Below, piece after piece: positions 10,400 through 21,044 of a DNA stretch of 64,000 nt. Each line of letters opens with the position of its first letter. The stretch's first letter is position 1. A program made the translations under genes and the position numbers. The stretch is from Sciurus carolinensis (lineage: Eukaryota; Chordata; Mammalia; Rodentia; Sciuridae). Location: the NCBI RefSeq assembly GCF_902686445.1, contig NC_062227.1, positions 25,164,777 to 25,228,776 of the forward strand, in the 5' to 3' direction. The notes beneath the pieces were generated by a model. It saw only the letters and a program-made list of their open reading frames with translations. It was not told the DNA's origin and did not search any database.

Positions 10400-12060
10400 A
10401 TTTTTTTCCCCATGATAAAGTTCCTTTTATTTAAATAATTGTCAAATATTAGGATTAACAATTAGGAAGTTAGAAGGAAAACACCATTATTGCCTTATAA
10501 AACATAACATTTAGAAAGCAAACTTAGGGTAAGGATATAGACACCTATTTTTTTCATGTGGACTGAACACCCATTTAAGGCAAAGAAGCAAACAAATAAA
10601 AACCAAAACAAGACAAAAACATCATCAATAGCATCATCACCACCACAAAAGAATGGGCAGGGGTAGAGGGAAGAAGACAGAAGGTAAAGCATGATAGCCT
10701 TTTACACTAGTGTCCCAAAAATGTAAGTGTAAAGTAAAAAGTTTCTACGTTTAAAGTTTATATAAATCATAAGATTTGTCATGAAAGTCAAAATGTTTTT
10801 CATAATCCAGAAGATATGCTTAAGTAACATGTTTGCACAAGGCCCTGCAGTGTCATGGATGTTATATAGGCCTTAGTCTATGGGTGATTGAATAAAGATT
10901 TTGGTTTGGATTCTGTAAATCCAAGATTGTAAATGACTTCTGTTGTATAAAAGTTGTAATGACATGTAGAATTCCATGAAGGAAATTTTGTTCTTCCATT
11001 TGGCTCATTACCTATGTTTTAATACATGAAATTAGTATGGACATCTGTAAAAGTATATGGAAAAACTATTTTGTTTACAAAAGTGACACAAAGATGAATT
11101 TAACAGTCAATGCACATACATACTTCATTCACATGTTCAATAACCAAGCATACTAGCTTCAATGGCAGCTGTTAAGCACTGCAGTCACATAAGTTACACC
11201 AGAATGGAAAATAGTGCCCAAGTACCATTCTACTGTTAAACCTGAAACAGGTTTAAGCCTTTCAATTTCAAAGAGATCCCATCTATTTACGTTTGAATCA
11301 TATGGCCTTTTCTCCAACTTGTGATCTTAAACCTCTGTTTTAGATAGTCCAAAAGGAAAAAATAGATCAGTATAATAAAGGTTATATTAAATAAGTTATA
11401 TATAAAATTTAGTTTAGATGAAGTAAGGAAAGTTAAACATTAAAATTGTGAAACTTGCTTGTTGCAACTAGTCCAACACCAGGAATTAGATAATATATAC
11501 AGTTATTTTTAAGTAGATTACCAAGTTGCTCTAATATGACCTTTTCATCAGTGTACTGTTAAATTAATAAAAAACTTACACATATGTATTCTCTTACAAT
11601 AGCAGATTATTGCTCTCTACAAAGTTGTTAGTTTCTATTGATTTAGTGAATGACAGGAAGAGTGGATAAGTAACACTTTAAGGAGAGAAAATGGAAATTA
11701 GAAGATTCATGCAGTGAGTTTTCAACTAGCCAGCTTGCTCACAAGAGACCTGTGAAGTAGGAATATCATCACCATTGACCTTTCTTTTATCTGGAGCTGC
11801 AACAGAAAATTGATTGTTCTTCATTTTTGGATTTACCCATGTTGTAATCCCTAGAATCAAAATATTTTTGCCTTTTCTGCAATAATTTTCTTAAGAAATC
11901 CAAACCTTTAGGCTTTTGTACCAGATGGGGATACTTTGCTTTTAACTTTTCTTCTTCAGCTTTTTGTGGACTAGTCACCTTACAATCCATTTTTTCTACT
12001 CCTCCAGTAGAAACTGCCTTGGGGACTTCTGTGGATATAGAGCTCCCTCAAACTCCTCCC
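10400..12060 (-). pseudogene. ARPP19: Processed pseudogene (retrocopy) of ARPP19, minus strand
   Basis: The minus-strand coding remnant lies at 11725-12038 and reads as ARPP19, a small PP2A-B55 inhibitor of the endosulfine family. Recognisable blocks are '[10 protein letters not shown]', 'KLKAKYPHL', '[11 protein letters not shown]' and '[11 protein letters not shown]'. The match to ARPP19 rather than ENSA is set by the 'KVTSP' block. The expected start codon is ATA (12036-12038). An extra A in the run following the 'DYNM' block shifts the frame, and part of the C-terminal 'DLPQRKPS' region is missing. No introns are seen. Sequence from 11724 to about 10400 is interpreted as its 3' UTR, ending near a reverse-complemented AATAAA. 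It is inserted in an ancient L1; the TSD is unclear. Confidence 0.88.
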
Positions 12061-12856
12061 TCTACCTGCTGGATCTTGATGTTTATTTCCATCCTGAGAA
12101 TCGGGAAGTTTTCTGTCATTTTTTAAAACAACCTTTTCATCCCCTTCTCTTTCTCACTTCTTGGATTCCTGGAATTCAAACTAGTTTACTTTCTTGGTGT
12201 ACTACAAAGTGCTATAGGCTTTCTTCACTCTTTTTCATTCCTTATTTCTTTCTCTTTCTCTGGGTAATTTAAAATGATCTGTCTTTGAGTTCACTGATTT
12301 TTTCTCTCTGCTTGGTTGATTCTGCTACTGAAGCTGTCCACTTAATTTTTCAGTTTAGACCTTGTATTTCTTCAACTGCAGATTTTCTGTTTAGTTCTAT
12401 TTATGGTTTCTGTCTTTTCATAGAACTTCTCATTTTGTTCATGTATTATTTCCCTGAAATGATTTAGTGTCATATTTTTGTTCTTTTAGAGCTCACTGAG
12501 CTTCATTGTTGGGAAATTTGTAGGTACTCATTTCTCTAAGACCAGTTACTGAAGCATTGTGTTGTTCCTTTTGTGGTGTTGTTTCCTTGATGCGTTGTCA
12601 TTCCTGAAGCCTTGCATTGCTTCTTCTTCTTTTTTTTAATTCATTTTTATTGTAAACAAATGGGATACATCTTGTTTCTCTGTTTGTACATGAAGTAGAG
12701 GCATACCATTTGTGTAATCATACATTTACCTAGGGTAATAGTTTTTGATTCATTCTGTTATTTTTTTTCTCCCCCCCCCAACTCCCACCCCTCTTATCCC
12801 TCTATAGAGTCCCTCCTTCCTCCATTCCTGCACCTTCCCACCCCCTATATGTGTCA

Positions 12857-15800
12857 TCATTCATTTATCAGTGAGATCATTCGTCCTCTGGTTTTTTGAG
12901 ATCCTAAGCCAACAAGTTGAAGATTTGGACCTACTTTTTCTTCTATAAGATGCAGGGTCCCTGGTCTGATTTCAAGGCCCTTGATCCATTGTGAGTTGAT
13001 TTTTGTGCAGGGTGAGAGATAGGGGTTTAGTTTCATTCTGTTGCATATGGATTTCCAGTTTTCCCAGCACCATTTGTTGAAGAAGCTATCTTTTCTCCAC
13101 TGCATATTTTTGACCCCTTTGTCTAGTATGAGGAAATTGTATTTATTTGGGTTTGTGTCCGTGTCCTCTATTCTGTACCATCGATCTACCTGTCTATTTT
13201 GGTACCAATACCATGCCATTTTTGTTACTATTGCTTTGTAGTATAGTTGAAGTTCTGGTATTGCGATACACCCTGCTTCACTCTTCCTGCTAAGGATTGC
13301 TTTAACTATTCTGGGTTTCTTATTCTTCCAGATGAACTTCATGATTGCTTGCTCTATTTTTGTAAGGTACATCATTGGGATTTTAATTGGAATTGCATCG
13401 AATCTGTATAGCACTTTTGGTAGTGTGGCCATTTTGACAATATTAACTCTGCCTATCCAAGAACATGGGAGATCTTTCCATCTTCTAAGGTTTTCTTTAA
13501 TTTCTTTCTTTAGTGTTCTGTAGTTCTCATTGTAGAGGTCTTCCACCTCTTTTGTTAGATTGATTCCCAAGTATTTTATTTTTTTTGAAGCTACCGTGAA
13601 TGGGGTAGTTTTCCTAACTTCTTTTTCTGAAAATTCATCACTTAGGTATAAAAATGCATTAGATTTATGAGCACTGATCTTATATCCCGCTACTTTACTG
13701 AATTCACTTATGAATTCTAAAAGTTTTCTGGTGGAATTTTCTGGTTCCTCTAAATGTATAATCTTGTCATCAGCTAATAGGGATGGTTTGAGTTCTTCTT
13801 TTCCTATTCGCATCCCTTTAATTTCTTTGGTCTGTCTAATTGCTCTGGCTAGAGTTTCGAGGACAGTGTTGAACAGAAGTGGTGAAAGAGGGCATCCCTG
13901 CCTTGTTCCAGTTTTTAGGGGGAATGCTTTCAGTTTTTCACCATTTAGAATGATATTAGCCATGGGCTTAGCATAAATGGCCTTTACAATGTTAAGAAAT
14001 GTTCCCACTATCCCTATTTTTTCTAGTGTTTTGAGCATGAAGGGATGCTGTATGTTATTAAATGCTTTTACTGCATCTATTGCAATAATCATGTGATTCT
14101 TGACTTTAAGTCTATTGATGTGGTGAATTACATTTATTGATTTCCAGATGTTGAACCAACCTTGCATCCCTGGGATAAAACCCACTTGATCATGGTGCAC
14201 TATCTTTTTAATATATTTTTGTATGTGATTTGCTAAGATTTTGTTGAGAATTTTTGCATCAATGTTCATTAAGGATATTGGTCTAAAATTTTCCTTCCTC
14301 GATGTGTCTCTGTCTGGTTTAGATATCAGGGTGATATTGGCTTCATAGAATGAGTTTAGGAGGGTTCCCTCCTCTTCTGTTTCATGGAATACTTTGAGAA
14401 GTAATGGAATGAGCTCTTCTTTAAATGTTTTGTAGAACTTGGCTGAGAACCCATCTGGTCTTGGACTTTTCTTTGTTGGTAGGCTTTTGATGACTTCTTC
14501 TATTTCATTACTTGAAATTGGTCTATTTAAATTGTGTATGTCTTCCTCGTTTAGTTTAGGTAATTCATATGTCTCTAGAAACCTGTTGATGTTTTTGAGA
14601 TTTTCTTTTTTGTTGAAGTATACATTTTCAATATAGCTTCTAATTATGTTTTGTATTTTAGTTGTGTCTGTTGTGATATTTCCTTGTTCATTCCAAATTG
14701 TAGTAATTTGTGTTTTCTCTCTTCTTCTCTTTGTTAGTGTGGCTAAAGGTTTATCAACTTTGTTTATTTTTTCAAAGAACCAACTATTTATTTTGTCAAT
14801 GTTTTTGATTGTTTCTTTTATTTCAATTTCATTGATTTCAGCTCTGATTTTAACTACTTCCTGTCTTCTACTACTTTTGGTGTTGGTCTGCTCTTCTTTT
14901 TCTAGAGCTTTGAGCCATAGTGTTAGGTCGTTTATTAATTTTTTCTTCCTTTATTGAATGCACTCCATGAAATAAGTTTTCCCCTAAGAACTGCTTTTAT
15001 TGTGTCCCGGTGATTTTATATGTTTCTTTGTTCTCATTTACCTCTAAGAATTTTTAAATTTCCTTCCTGATATCTTTTGTTTTCCATTCATCATATAATA
15101 GCATATTATTTAATCTCCAGGTGTTGGAGTAGTTTCAGTTTTTTACTCTGTCATTTATTTCTAATTTCAATCCATTATGATCTGATAGAATACAAGGTAG
15201 TGTCTCTATCTTCTTGTATTTGCTAACATTTGCTTTGTGGCATAATATATGATCTATTTTAGAGAAGGATCCATGTGCTGCTGAGAAGAAAGTATATTCG
15301 CTCTTTGTTGGATGGTATATTCTATAAATGTTCATTAAGTCTAAATTATTGATTGTGTTTTTGAGGTCTATGGTTTCTTTGTTCAATTTTTTTTTGGAAA
15401 ATCTGTCCAGTGGTGAGAGAGGCATGTTAAAATCTCCTAGTATTATTGTGTTATGGTCTGTTTGATTTCTGGCATTGAGAAGGATTTGTTTGACATACAT
15501 GGACGAGCCACTGTTTGGGGCATAGATATTTATGATTGTTATATCTTGCTGATTTATGCTTCCCTTAAGCAGTATGAAATGTCCTTCTTTTTCCCTCTGA
15601 CTAACTTTGGCTTGAAGTCCACATTATCTGAAATGAGGATGGATACTCCAGCTTTTTTGCTGTGTCCATGTACATGGTATGTTTTTCCCTATCCTTTCAT
15701 CTTTAGTCAGTGGGTATCTCTTTCTATGAGATGAGTCTCTTGCAGGCAGCAAATTGTTGGATTTTTGTTTTTAATCCAGTCTGACAGTCTATGTCTTTTG

Positions 15801-15874
15801 ATTGATGAGTTCAGGCCATTAACATTCAGGGTTATTATTGAGATATGATTTGTATTCCCGGTCATTTGGCTCAT
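12857..15874 (-). pseudogene. L1-A ORF2 (endonuclease-reverse transcriptase), broken
   Basis: The minus-strand start is set by 'MSQMTGN', the same start as in L1-B at 43745. The C-terminal 470 codons (12857-14269) are open and include RT motifs '[14 protein letters not shown]' and a 'LADDK' variant where other copies read 'FADDM'. This change next to the catalytic Asp pair suggests decay. The N-terminal endonuclease part (around 15135-15500, 'GDFNMPLSPLDRFS', 'SDHNGLKLE') is in other frames. An in-frame deletion of 268 codons removes most of the segment between RT and the C-terminus, including the Cys-rich block. Confidence 0.9.
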
Positions 15875-15922
15875 TCCTTTTTTTTTGACATGACTTGATT
15901 TCTTCTTTATTTGACAATTCCT

Positions 15923-16957
15923 TTAGGGTAGTTCCTCCCTTTGCCTATTTACTTCGTTGTTTTTCATCTCTTCCTCATGGAATATTTTGCTGAGAATGTT
16001 CTGTAATGTTGGCTTTCTTTTTGTAAATTCCTTTATCTTTTGGTTATCATGGAAGGATTTTATTTCATCGTCAAATCTGAAGGTAAGACTTGCTGGGTAT
16101 AAGATTCTTGGTTGGCATCCAATTTCTTTCAGGGCTTGAAAAATTTTGTTCCAGGCCCTTCTAGCTTTTAGGGTCTGGATTCAAAACTTTGCTGATATCC
16201 ATATTGGTTTCCCCTGAAATTAATTTGATTCTTTTCTCTCGCAGCCTTTAAAATTCTGTCTTTACTTTGTATGTTAGGTATTTTCATAATAATGTGCCTT
16301 GGTGTGGGTCTGTTGTAATTTTGTATATTTGGAGTCCTGTAAGCCTCTTGCACTTGATGTTCTATTTCATTCTTCAGATTTGGGAAATTATCTGATATTA
16401 TTTCATTGAATAGATTGTTCATTCATTTGGTTTGTTTCTCTGTGCCTTCCTCAATCCCGATAATTCTTAAATTTGGCCTTTTCATGATATCCCATATTTC
16501 TTGTAGATTCTGTTCATGTTTTCTTACTGTCTTCTCTGTTTGGTCAACTTTGTTTTCTAGATTAAATATTTTTTTTCAATGTCTGAGGTTCTGTCTTCCA
16601 GGTGTTCTATGCTGTTGGTTATGCTTTCTATGGAGTTTTTTATTTTGTTTATTGTTTCCTTCTTTTCAAGGATTTGTTTTTTGTTTTTTTTTTCAATATC
16701 TCTAACTCTTTATTGAAATGATCTTTTGCTTCCTGTATTTGCTCTTTTAACTGTCGATTGGTGTGATCATTCAATGCCTGCATTTGCCCTTTCATCTCCT
16801 CCTTCAATGCCTGCCTTTGCTCTTTCATCTCATTTGCTTCCCTGATCGTTTTGATTCTGAACTCCCTTTCTGACATTTCTTCTGCCATGCTGTCATTGGA
16901 TATTGTTGCTATGCCATGTAGGTTTGTTTGGGACATTTTCTTCCCTTGTTTTCTCAT
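15923..16957 (-). pseudogene. L1-A ORF1 (RNA-binding chaperone), broken
   Basis: Start 'MRKQGKKMSQTNL' at 16957. The N-terminal coiled coil contains two 11-residue units related to 'EMKEQMQALND'. The RRM/C-terminal part is recognisable at 16168-16422 ('RPTPRHIIMKIPN', 'DRILKAAREKNQINFRG'). Frameshifts separate these parts. ORF1p normally trimerises through the coiled coil and coats L1 RNA. A TAA at 15923-15925 is the expected end. Confidence 0.88.
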
Positions 16958-17545
16958 ATTGTTCAGGTATCTACCCCTCCAGTAGTGAAACTCTGGTATA
17001 TTGCAGATTACCTCTATTGACTAATATTGTCTCTGTAGATTTCCAGTAGCTCACCTCTTAGGTTTCAGTAGCCTGAAGTCTTGGACGAACTTGATAATGC
17101 AGTGCTCCACTAGGAAGCTGGCCTTCTACGGGTGGTGGCCTTCAGGTGTGGTATATTACCTGGTGGCTCTGAGTTGGTCCCGAGTCTCTCAATACCTCCT
17201 CTTCTTGGCTCAGGGTCTTGTCAAAGGTCCTCTGGTCTCCTGTAAGTGTCTCAGGAAGGGAGTTGCCCTTCCAGTGATGATGGCCACGCCCTCAGGAGTA
17301 ATTCAAAGTGCCTGCACCAGCCACAAAGAAGCCTCTGGCTAACTCCGTGATGGCGACAAACCTCGGCTTGGTGGTCGAGAAGGGTTGTTCAGTGGTGGCA
17401 TCTGTATTTGGCCTAGTGGTGGGCAGGTTGGCTACCCGCCGCCCCGCTTTGCAAGGCAGGCGGTTTGGGTGCCCGCCTGCTACCTCTGCGATGCAAGCGG
17501 CCTGACTCGCTCGTCAGCTGGCTCCATGACTACGACCAACCAGTC
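16958..17545 (-). promoter_or_regulatory. L1-A 5' UTR (distinct type)
   Basis: Only the roughly 150 bp next to ORF1, including 'agtagcctgaagtcttgga' and 'gaacttgataatgcagtgc', is shared with L1-B, C and E. The outer, GC-richer part (17110-17545) resembles none of the other copies here and lacks the CAAGATGG start motif of L1-B and L1-C. The element has a clean TSD, so this may be a genuine alternative 5' end or a 5'-truncated one. Promoter activity is inferred from the general role of L1 5' UTRs. Confidence 0.6.
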
Positions 17546-17849
17546 TGCATTGCTTCTTTGTCTTTGAAGAGGTAGTCACGTCTTCCAGTCTTTACCAACT
17601 GACTTCAGGAGAGAAAGACCTTCACTCGTCAGCCTTTCAGGAGGCTTGAGGAGTTTCTAAGACCCTTTTAATGGATGTGTCTGCTACACTCCCCTTGTTT
17701 CTTCTTATGGAGAAAGTCTTGGGATTGTGTGCCTTCTCTCCATCCTGAAAATCCAGACTTGGTATTGAGATCTTCCTTTTTATTTCCCCCAGGGCAGTGC
17801 CATGGTATTGATACCGCCTTTAATGGCGACGAGTTCTGCTCCCTCTAAT

Positions 17850-18227
17850 GTTGAACACTAGAGAAGCATGCCAAGGCAAGCATATTAAGCAGGTTTTATT
17901 TAAAGGTAATAATACAGACTTCTCCCAGGAGGGAGAAGGGGGCCATGGCTGATGTTCTACAGTCCCAAGAAGTGAGCACACCCTACACATCTTTTATAGG
18001 TTAAGGTTTCTTTTGTTTGTTCTCCAGTTCTCTACTCCCCTTATCTCTCCTTCCTGCCTATGTGACTAGGCCTGTTTTTGCATAAAGTGAGAAGTGATGG
18101 GCAGGGGGAGGGCCAAGGTGATTCAGGCAGGTAAGGGCCCAGGGGGCACCAATTAGCATCTCCTTGCTTGCAGTCCTTGATAAAGATAGGTAAATTTGGT
18201 AATCAATGGGCTCTGGAGATCTTTGAC
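17850..18227 (-). mobile_element. Endogenous retrovirus-type LTR, minus strand
   Basis: Read on the minus strand it begins tgtcaaagatctcc and ends gtgttcaaca (TG...CA). It has a TATA-like cctataaaag near 17995-18004, then a region leading to aataaaacctgc (AATAAA signal near 17895-17900). This spacing of TATA, R and polyA signal is that of a retroviral LTR of about 378 bp. No coding region can be assigned. A purine-biased stretch lies just outside its 5' end, so it may be a 3' LTR with some internal sequence retained to the right. Confidence 0.72.
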
Positions 18228-19105
18228 ATTCCATTCTCCCAGGGGCAGTCTCCAACTTCCAGAGCCAAATGTCTTTCATGGCTTCATTTCCTCGATTTTA
18301 CCTGATCCCCTATTTCTACACTAACTGCCTATCCTTAATTCTCACTTTAGTATTTTCAAGCTGTGTGTCTTCTTCCAATCCAGCAGAGTTGAGTGAGCTA
18401 CTAAGACCCACACCTATTATTGAGATGTGCTTGCTATGTGCATGGAGCTCATGTGCACCATCTGTGAGAGTGCATAGGGTGTTCATAGGTATCCATGAAG
18501 GGATACATGGTGTGCTAGTGGCACAGATCAGCTGGTTGAGAGGGCGAACAGGCAAGTCATCCTCTGGGATTTGTGGGTGGGCTTTTTGGGGGAGTATGAA
18601 AACTGGTTAGCAGGGTCCATTGCTAGTGACCATGATCCATCTACTAGTTGCTGTGAGCTCCCAACCTTTGTCCTGCTCCCAGGTGCTCCCTATATTATTT
18701 CAGTTGTATTGATCCCTTAGTGATTTTGGTTGAGTGAGACAGATTTGATCCTTCTGGAAAGGCCCACAAGGCTGTGGAAGCCATTTGCACTTTACTCTAA
18801 GCTTCTTCAGTGGGAGAAATTGTGGGCCAAGGCCGCCCCCCTCTCAGCACCAAGGTTTGAAACCTTGGGGAAAGGATGATGTAGGTAAAGTGGAACTTAT
18901 CTTCTTATCCACTGGTCAGTACACCCATTTTTTTTTTTTTCCTTCCTCATCAGGGTTCTGGAACCCAACTAAACTTCATGTCTGTCAGAGAGATCTTTTT
19001 GTGTGTAGGTATTGGCCAGATTTGATGATTTTGTCAAGTTATAAGGAATGGAATCTAGTCTTCTGTCATCTAGTTTCTGTTCTTCCTCTTTTTAAGATGG
19101 GACTT
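18228..19105. other. Unassigned sequence, possible ERV internal remnant
   Basis: Sequence right of the LTR is of balanced composition with short frames only; a 79-codon minus-strand frame at 18316-18555 is not recognisable. Its position next to a polypurine-like tract suggests internal retroviral sequence, but no protein motif supports that. A T-run sits near 18930-18940. Confidence 0.35.
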
Positions 19106-19109
19106 TTGC

Positions 19110-19435
19110 ATCCATGTTTATAAAAGATTGGTTGGTAATTTTCTTGAACTGTCCTTGTCAGATTTTGAGACTGATGTTATTGGCTTTATAAATAGATTGG
19201 GGTGGATATTTATTTTTCTCTTCTCTGGAAGAATGTGAGCTTTGTATTCATTTTTCCATAAACATTTGGTAGAATCACCTGAGAAGCTATCTGGGCTTAG
19301 AATTTTCTTTATAGGAAAGTTTTAGTGAGTGATTCAATTTTTTAATGGGCAAGAAGTATTCAGATTTTCCAGTTTTTCGTGCTTTAACTTGTTTTGGTTT
19401 AAAGAATTTGTACTTTTAATGTGATTCATTCCATT
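19110..19435 (-). mobile_element. Ancient L1 RT-region fragment, minus strand
   Basis: Antisense of the L1 RT N-terminal region. Landmarks are 'gatgttattggctttataa', 'agctatctgggcttagaat' and the following 'tttataggaaagttttagt'. It is heavily diverged with no open frame. Confidence 0.6.
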
Positions 19436-19439
19436 TATT

Positions 19440-20790
19440 ACTGAAACTTTTTTTTATTTAAAAATTTTTTTCATACACATATATAGGGTAATAATGACTG
19501 TCTCATTTTACCATCCTTCCCATCCCCACCATCCCATTCCTCCCCTAACCACCTCCTGCATAATCCAAAGTTTCTTCATTCTTCCCTACCTACCTTCTAC
19601 TATGGATCAGCTTCAGCTTATCAGAGAAAACATTTGGTCGTGGGTTTTTTGGGACTGGCTTATTTCACTTAGCATGATATTCTCCATTTACCTGCAAATG
19701 CCATAATTTCATACTTCTTTCAGGGTGAGTAATATTCCATTGTGTATATATAGTACCAAAAATGGTGGTTCTGTTCCAAGTTTACATGGTAATCTCCATA
19801 CTGCTTTCCAAAGTGGTTGCACCAATCCGCAGTTCCACCAACAATGTATGAATGTACCTTTTTCCCCACATCCTCACCAACACTTCTTATTGCTTATATT
19901 CTTGATAATTGCCATTCTGACTGGCATGAGCTGAAATCTTTGTTACCATACCTCTGTAGTGTAATTTGAAGTTAGGACACCTCTGGCCTTCCTTTTTCTA
20001 GATATTCTCATTCTTATATTCTTCAAATCTTAGTTTTGATTTGAATTCTTCTAATTGCAAGAGATGATGAACATATTTTTATATGTTTATTGACATATGT
20101 TTATATGTTTGTTGTATTTCTTCCTCTGTGAGGTGTCTGTTCAGTTCCTTAGCCCATTTATTGATTGGGTTATTTGTTGTTTTGGTGTTAAGTTTTTTGA
20201 GTTCTTCATATATACTGGAGATTAGTGCGCTATCTGAGGTGTGTGCGGTAAAGATTTTTTCCCATTCTGTAGGCTCTCTTTTCATATTATTGTTTCCTTT
20301 GCTGAGAAGAAGCTTTTAGTTTGAATCCATTCCATTTATTGATTCTTAGGAGTCTTGTTGAGGAAGTCAGGTCCTAAGCCAACCTGATGAAGATTTGGTC
20401 CTACTTTTTCTTCTATTAGGCACAAGGTCTCTGTTCTAATGTTTAAGTCTTTGATCCACTTTGAGTTGATTTTTGTGCAGGGTGAGAGATAGAAGTTTAA
20501 TTCCATTTTGTTACATATGGATTTCCAGTTTTCCCAGCACCATTTGTTGAAGAGCCTATCTTTAATATACATTTCTGGTACCTTTGTCTAGTATGAGATA
20601 GCCATATTTATGTGAGTTTGTCTCTGTCTTCTATTTTGTACCATTGGTCTACATGTCTGTTTTTGTGCCAATACCATGCTGTTTTTGTTACTGTTGCTTT
20701 GTAGTATAGCTTAACGTCTGGTATTGTGATACCTTCAGCTTCGCTCTTCTTGCTAAGGATTGCCTTGGCTATTCTAATTCTTCTATGTAG
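19440..20790 (-). mobile_element. Older L1 3' half, minus strand, 5'-truncated
   Basis: From left: poly-T, a 3' UTR variant ('tagggtaataatgactgtc'), ORF2 C-terminus ('ccacaatgtatgaatgta'-like) and RT-proximal ORF2 up to 20790. Recognisable minus-strand peptide blocks are 'NKWAKELNRHLTEEEIQ' at 20079-20285 and '[18 protein letters not shown]' at 20336-20572. At 20791 the L1 coordinate jumps back, so another L1 begins there. It carries a 90-bp foreign segment at 19939-20028. Confidence 0.82.
19939..20028. repeat. 90-bp exact duplicate, recipient copy
   Basis: Identical over 90 bp to 20955-21044. It interrupts otherwise collinear L1 sequence: the text on its left ends 'catgagctgaaatc' and on its right begins 'cttagttttgattt', which are adjacent in other L1 copies. 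It is therefore an insertion of sequence from the neighbouring L1. Confidence 0.95.
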
Positions 20791-20954
20791 AGATAACCAA
20801 TTTTCCCAGCACCATTTTAACAAAAGGTTCTCTTTACTATTGCGTGTTTGGGCACATTTTAAAGGATCAGATTACTGTATCTGTGTGGGTTTGTCTCTCT
20901 TCTAATCTGTTCCATTGGACTATGTGTCTGTTTTCATGCCAGTACCATGCTAGT

Positions 20955-21044
20955 TTTGTTACCATACCTCTGTAGTGTAATTTGAAGTTAGGACACCTCT
21001 GGCCTTCCTTTTTCTAGATATTCTCATTCTTATATTCTTCAAAT
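20955..21044. repeat. 90-bp exact duplicate, donor copy
   Basis: This copy is in its native L1 context: the flanks continue L1 ORF2 in order ('gccagtaccatgctag' before, 'gagtttcagaaatt' after). It is the likely source of the inserted copy 1016 bp to the left. Confidence 0.93.

Larger units (their letters stand above)
12626..17545 (-). mobile_element. L1-A: L1 insertion with 13-bp TSD, minus strand, internally deleted
   Basis: The exact 13-bp repeat tgcattgcttctt flanks it (12613-12625 and 17546-17558). From left to right it holds poly-T, the shared young 3' UTR ('gtaaacaaatgggatacat'), ORF2, ORF1 and a 5' UTR. Relative to the copy at 52.5-54.2 kb about 804 bp is missing between the 3' UTR-proximal end of ORF2 and the '[11 protein letters not shown]' block. 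It is inserted into an ancient L1. ORFs are broken, so it is not autonomous. Confidence 0.95.
9715..17849 (-). mobile_element. Ancient L1 (L1M) ORF1/5' region, minus strand, split by three insertions
   Basis: Three blocks read as one collinear antisense L1M: 9715-10395 ('aggaatacttctagcatat', 'cactttgaatatgtcatct'-like ORF1/ORF2 junction text), 12065-12612 ('ggctttcttcactctttt', 'gatctgtctttgagttcac', 'cagttactgaagc') and 17559-17849 (5' region). They are separated by a composite SINE, a processed pseudogene and L1-A. Identification is from remembered L1M consensus. The last block is the least certain. Confidence 0.65.

Noticed and set aside
11787..11990. A functional ARPP19-like short protein starting at the internal Met.
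   Set aside because: The normal start is lost, the frame is shifted before the conserved C-terminus, there is no intron, and it lies in a retrocopy within an L1.
13710..13976. A recurring open frame of about 88-110 codons antisense to the RT core (also at 30784-31050 minus, 41579-41845 plus and 63633-63965 minus).
   Set aside because: It is the mirror of conserved RT codons. Its repeated openness follows from selection on the sense strand. No promoter or start context supports translation.
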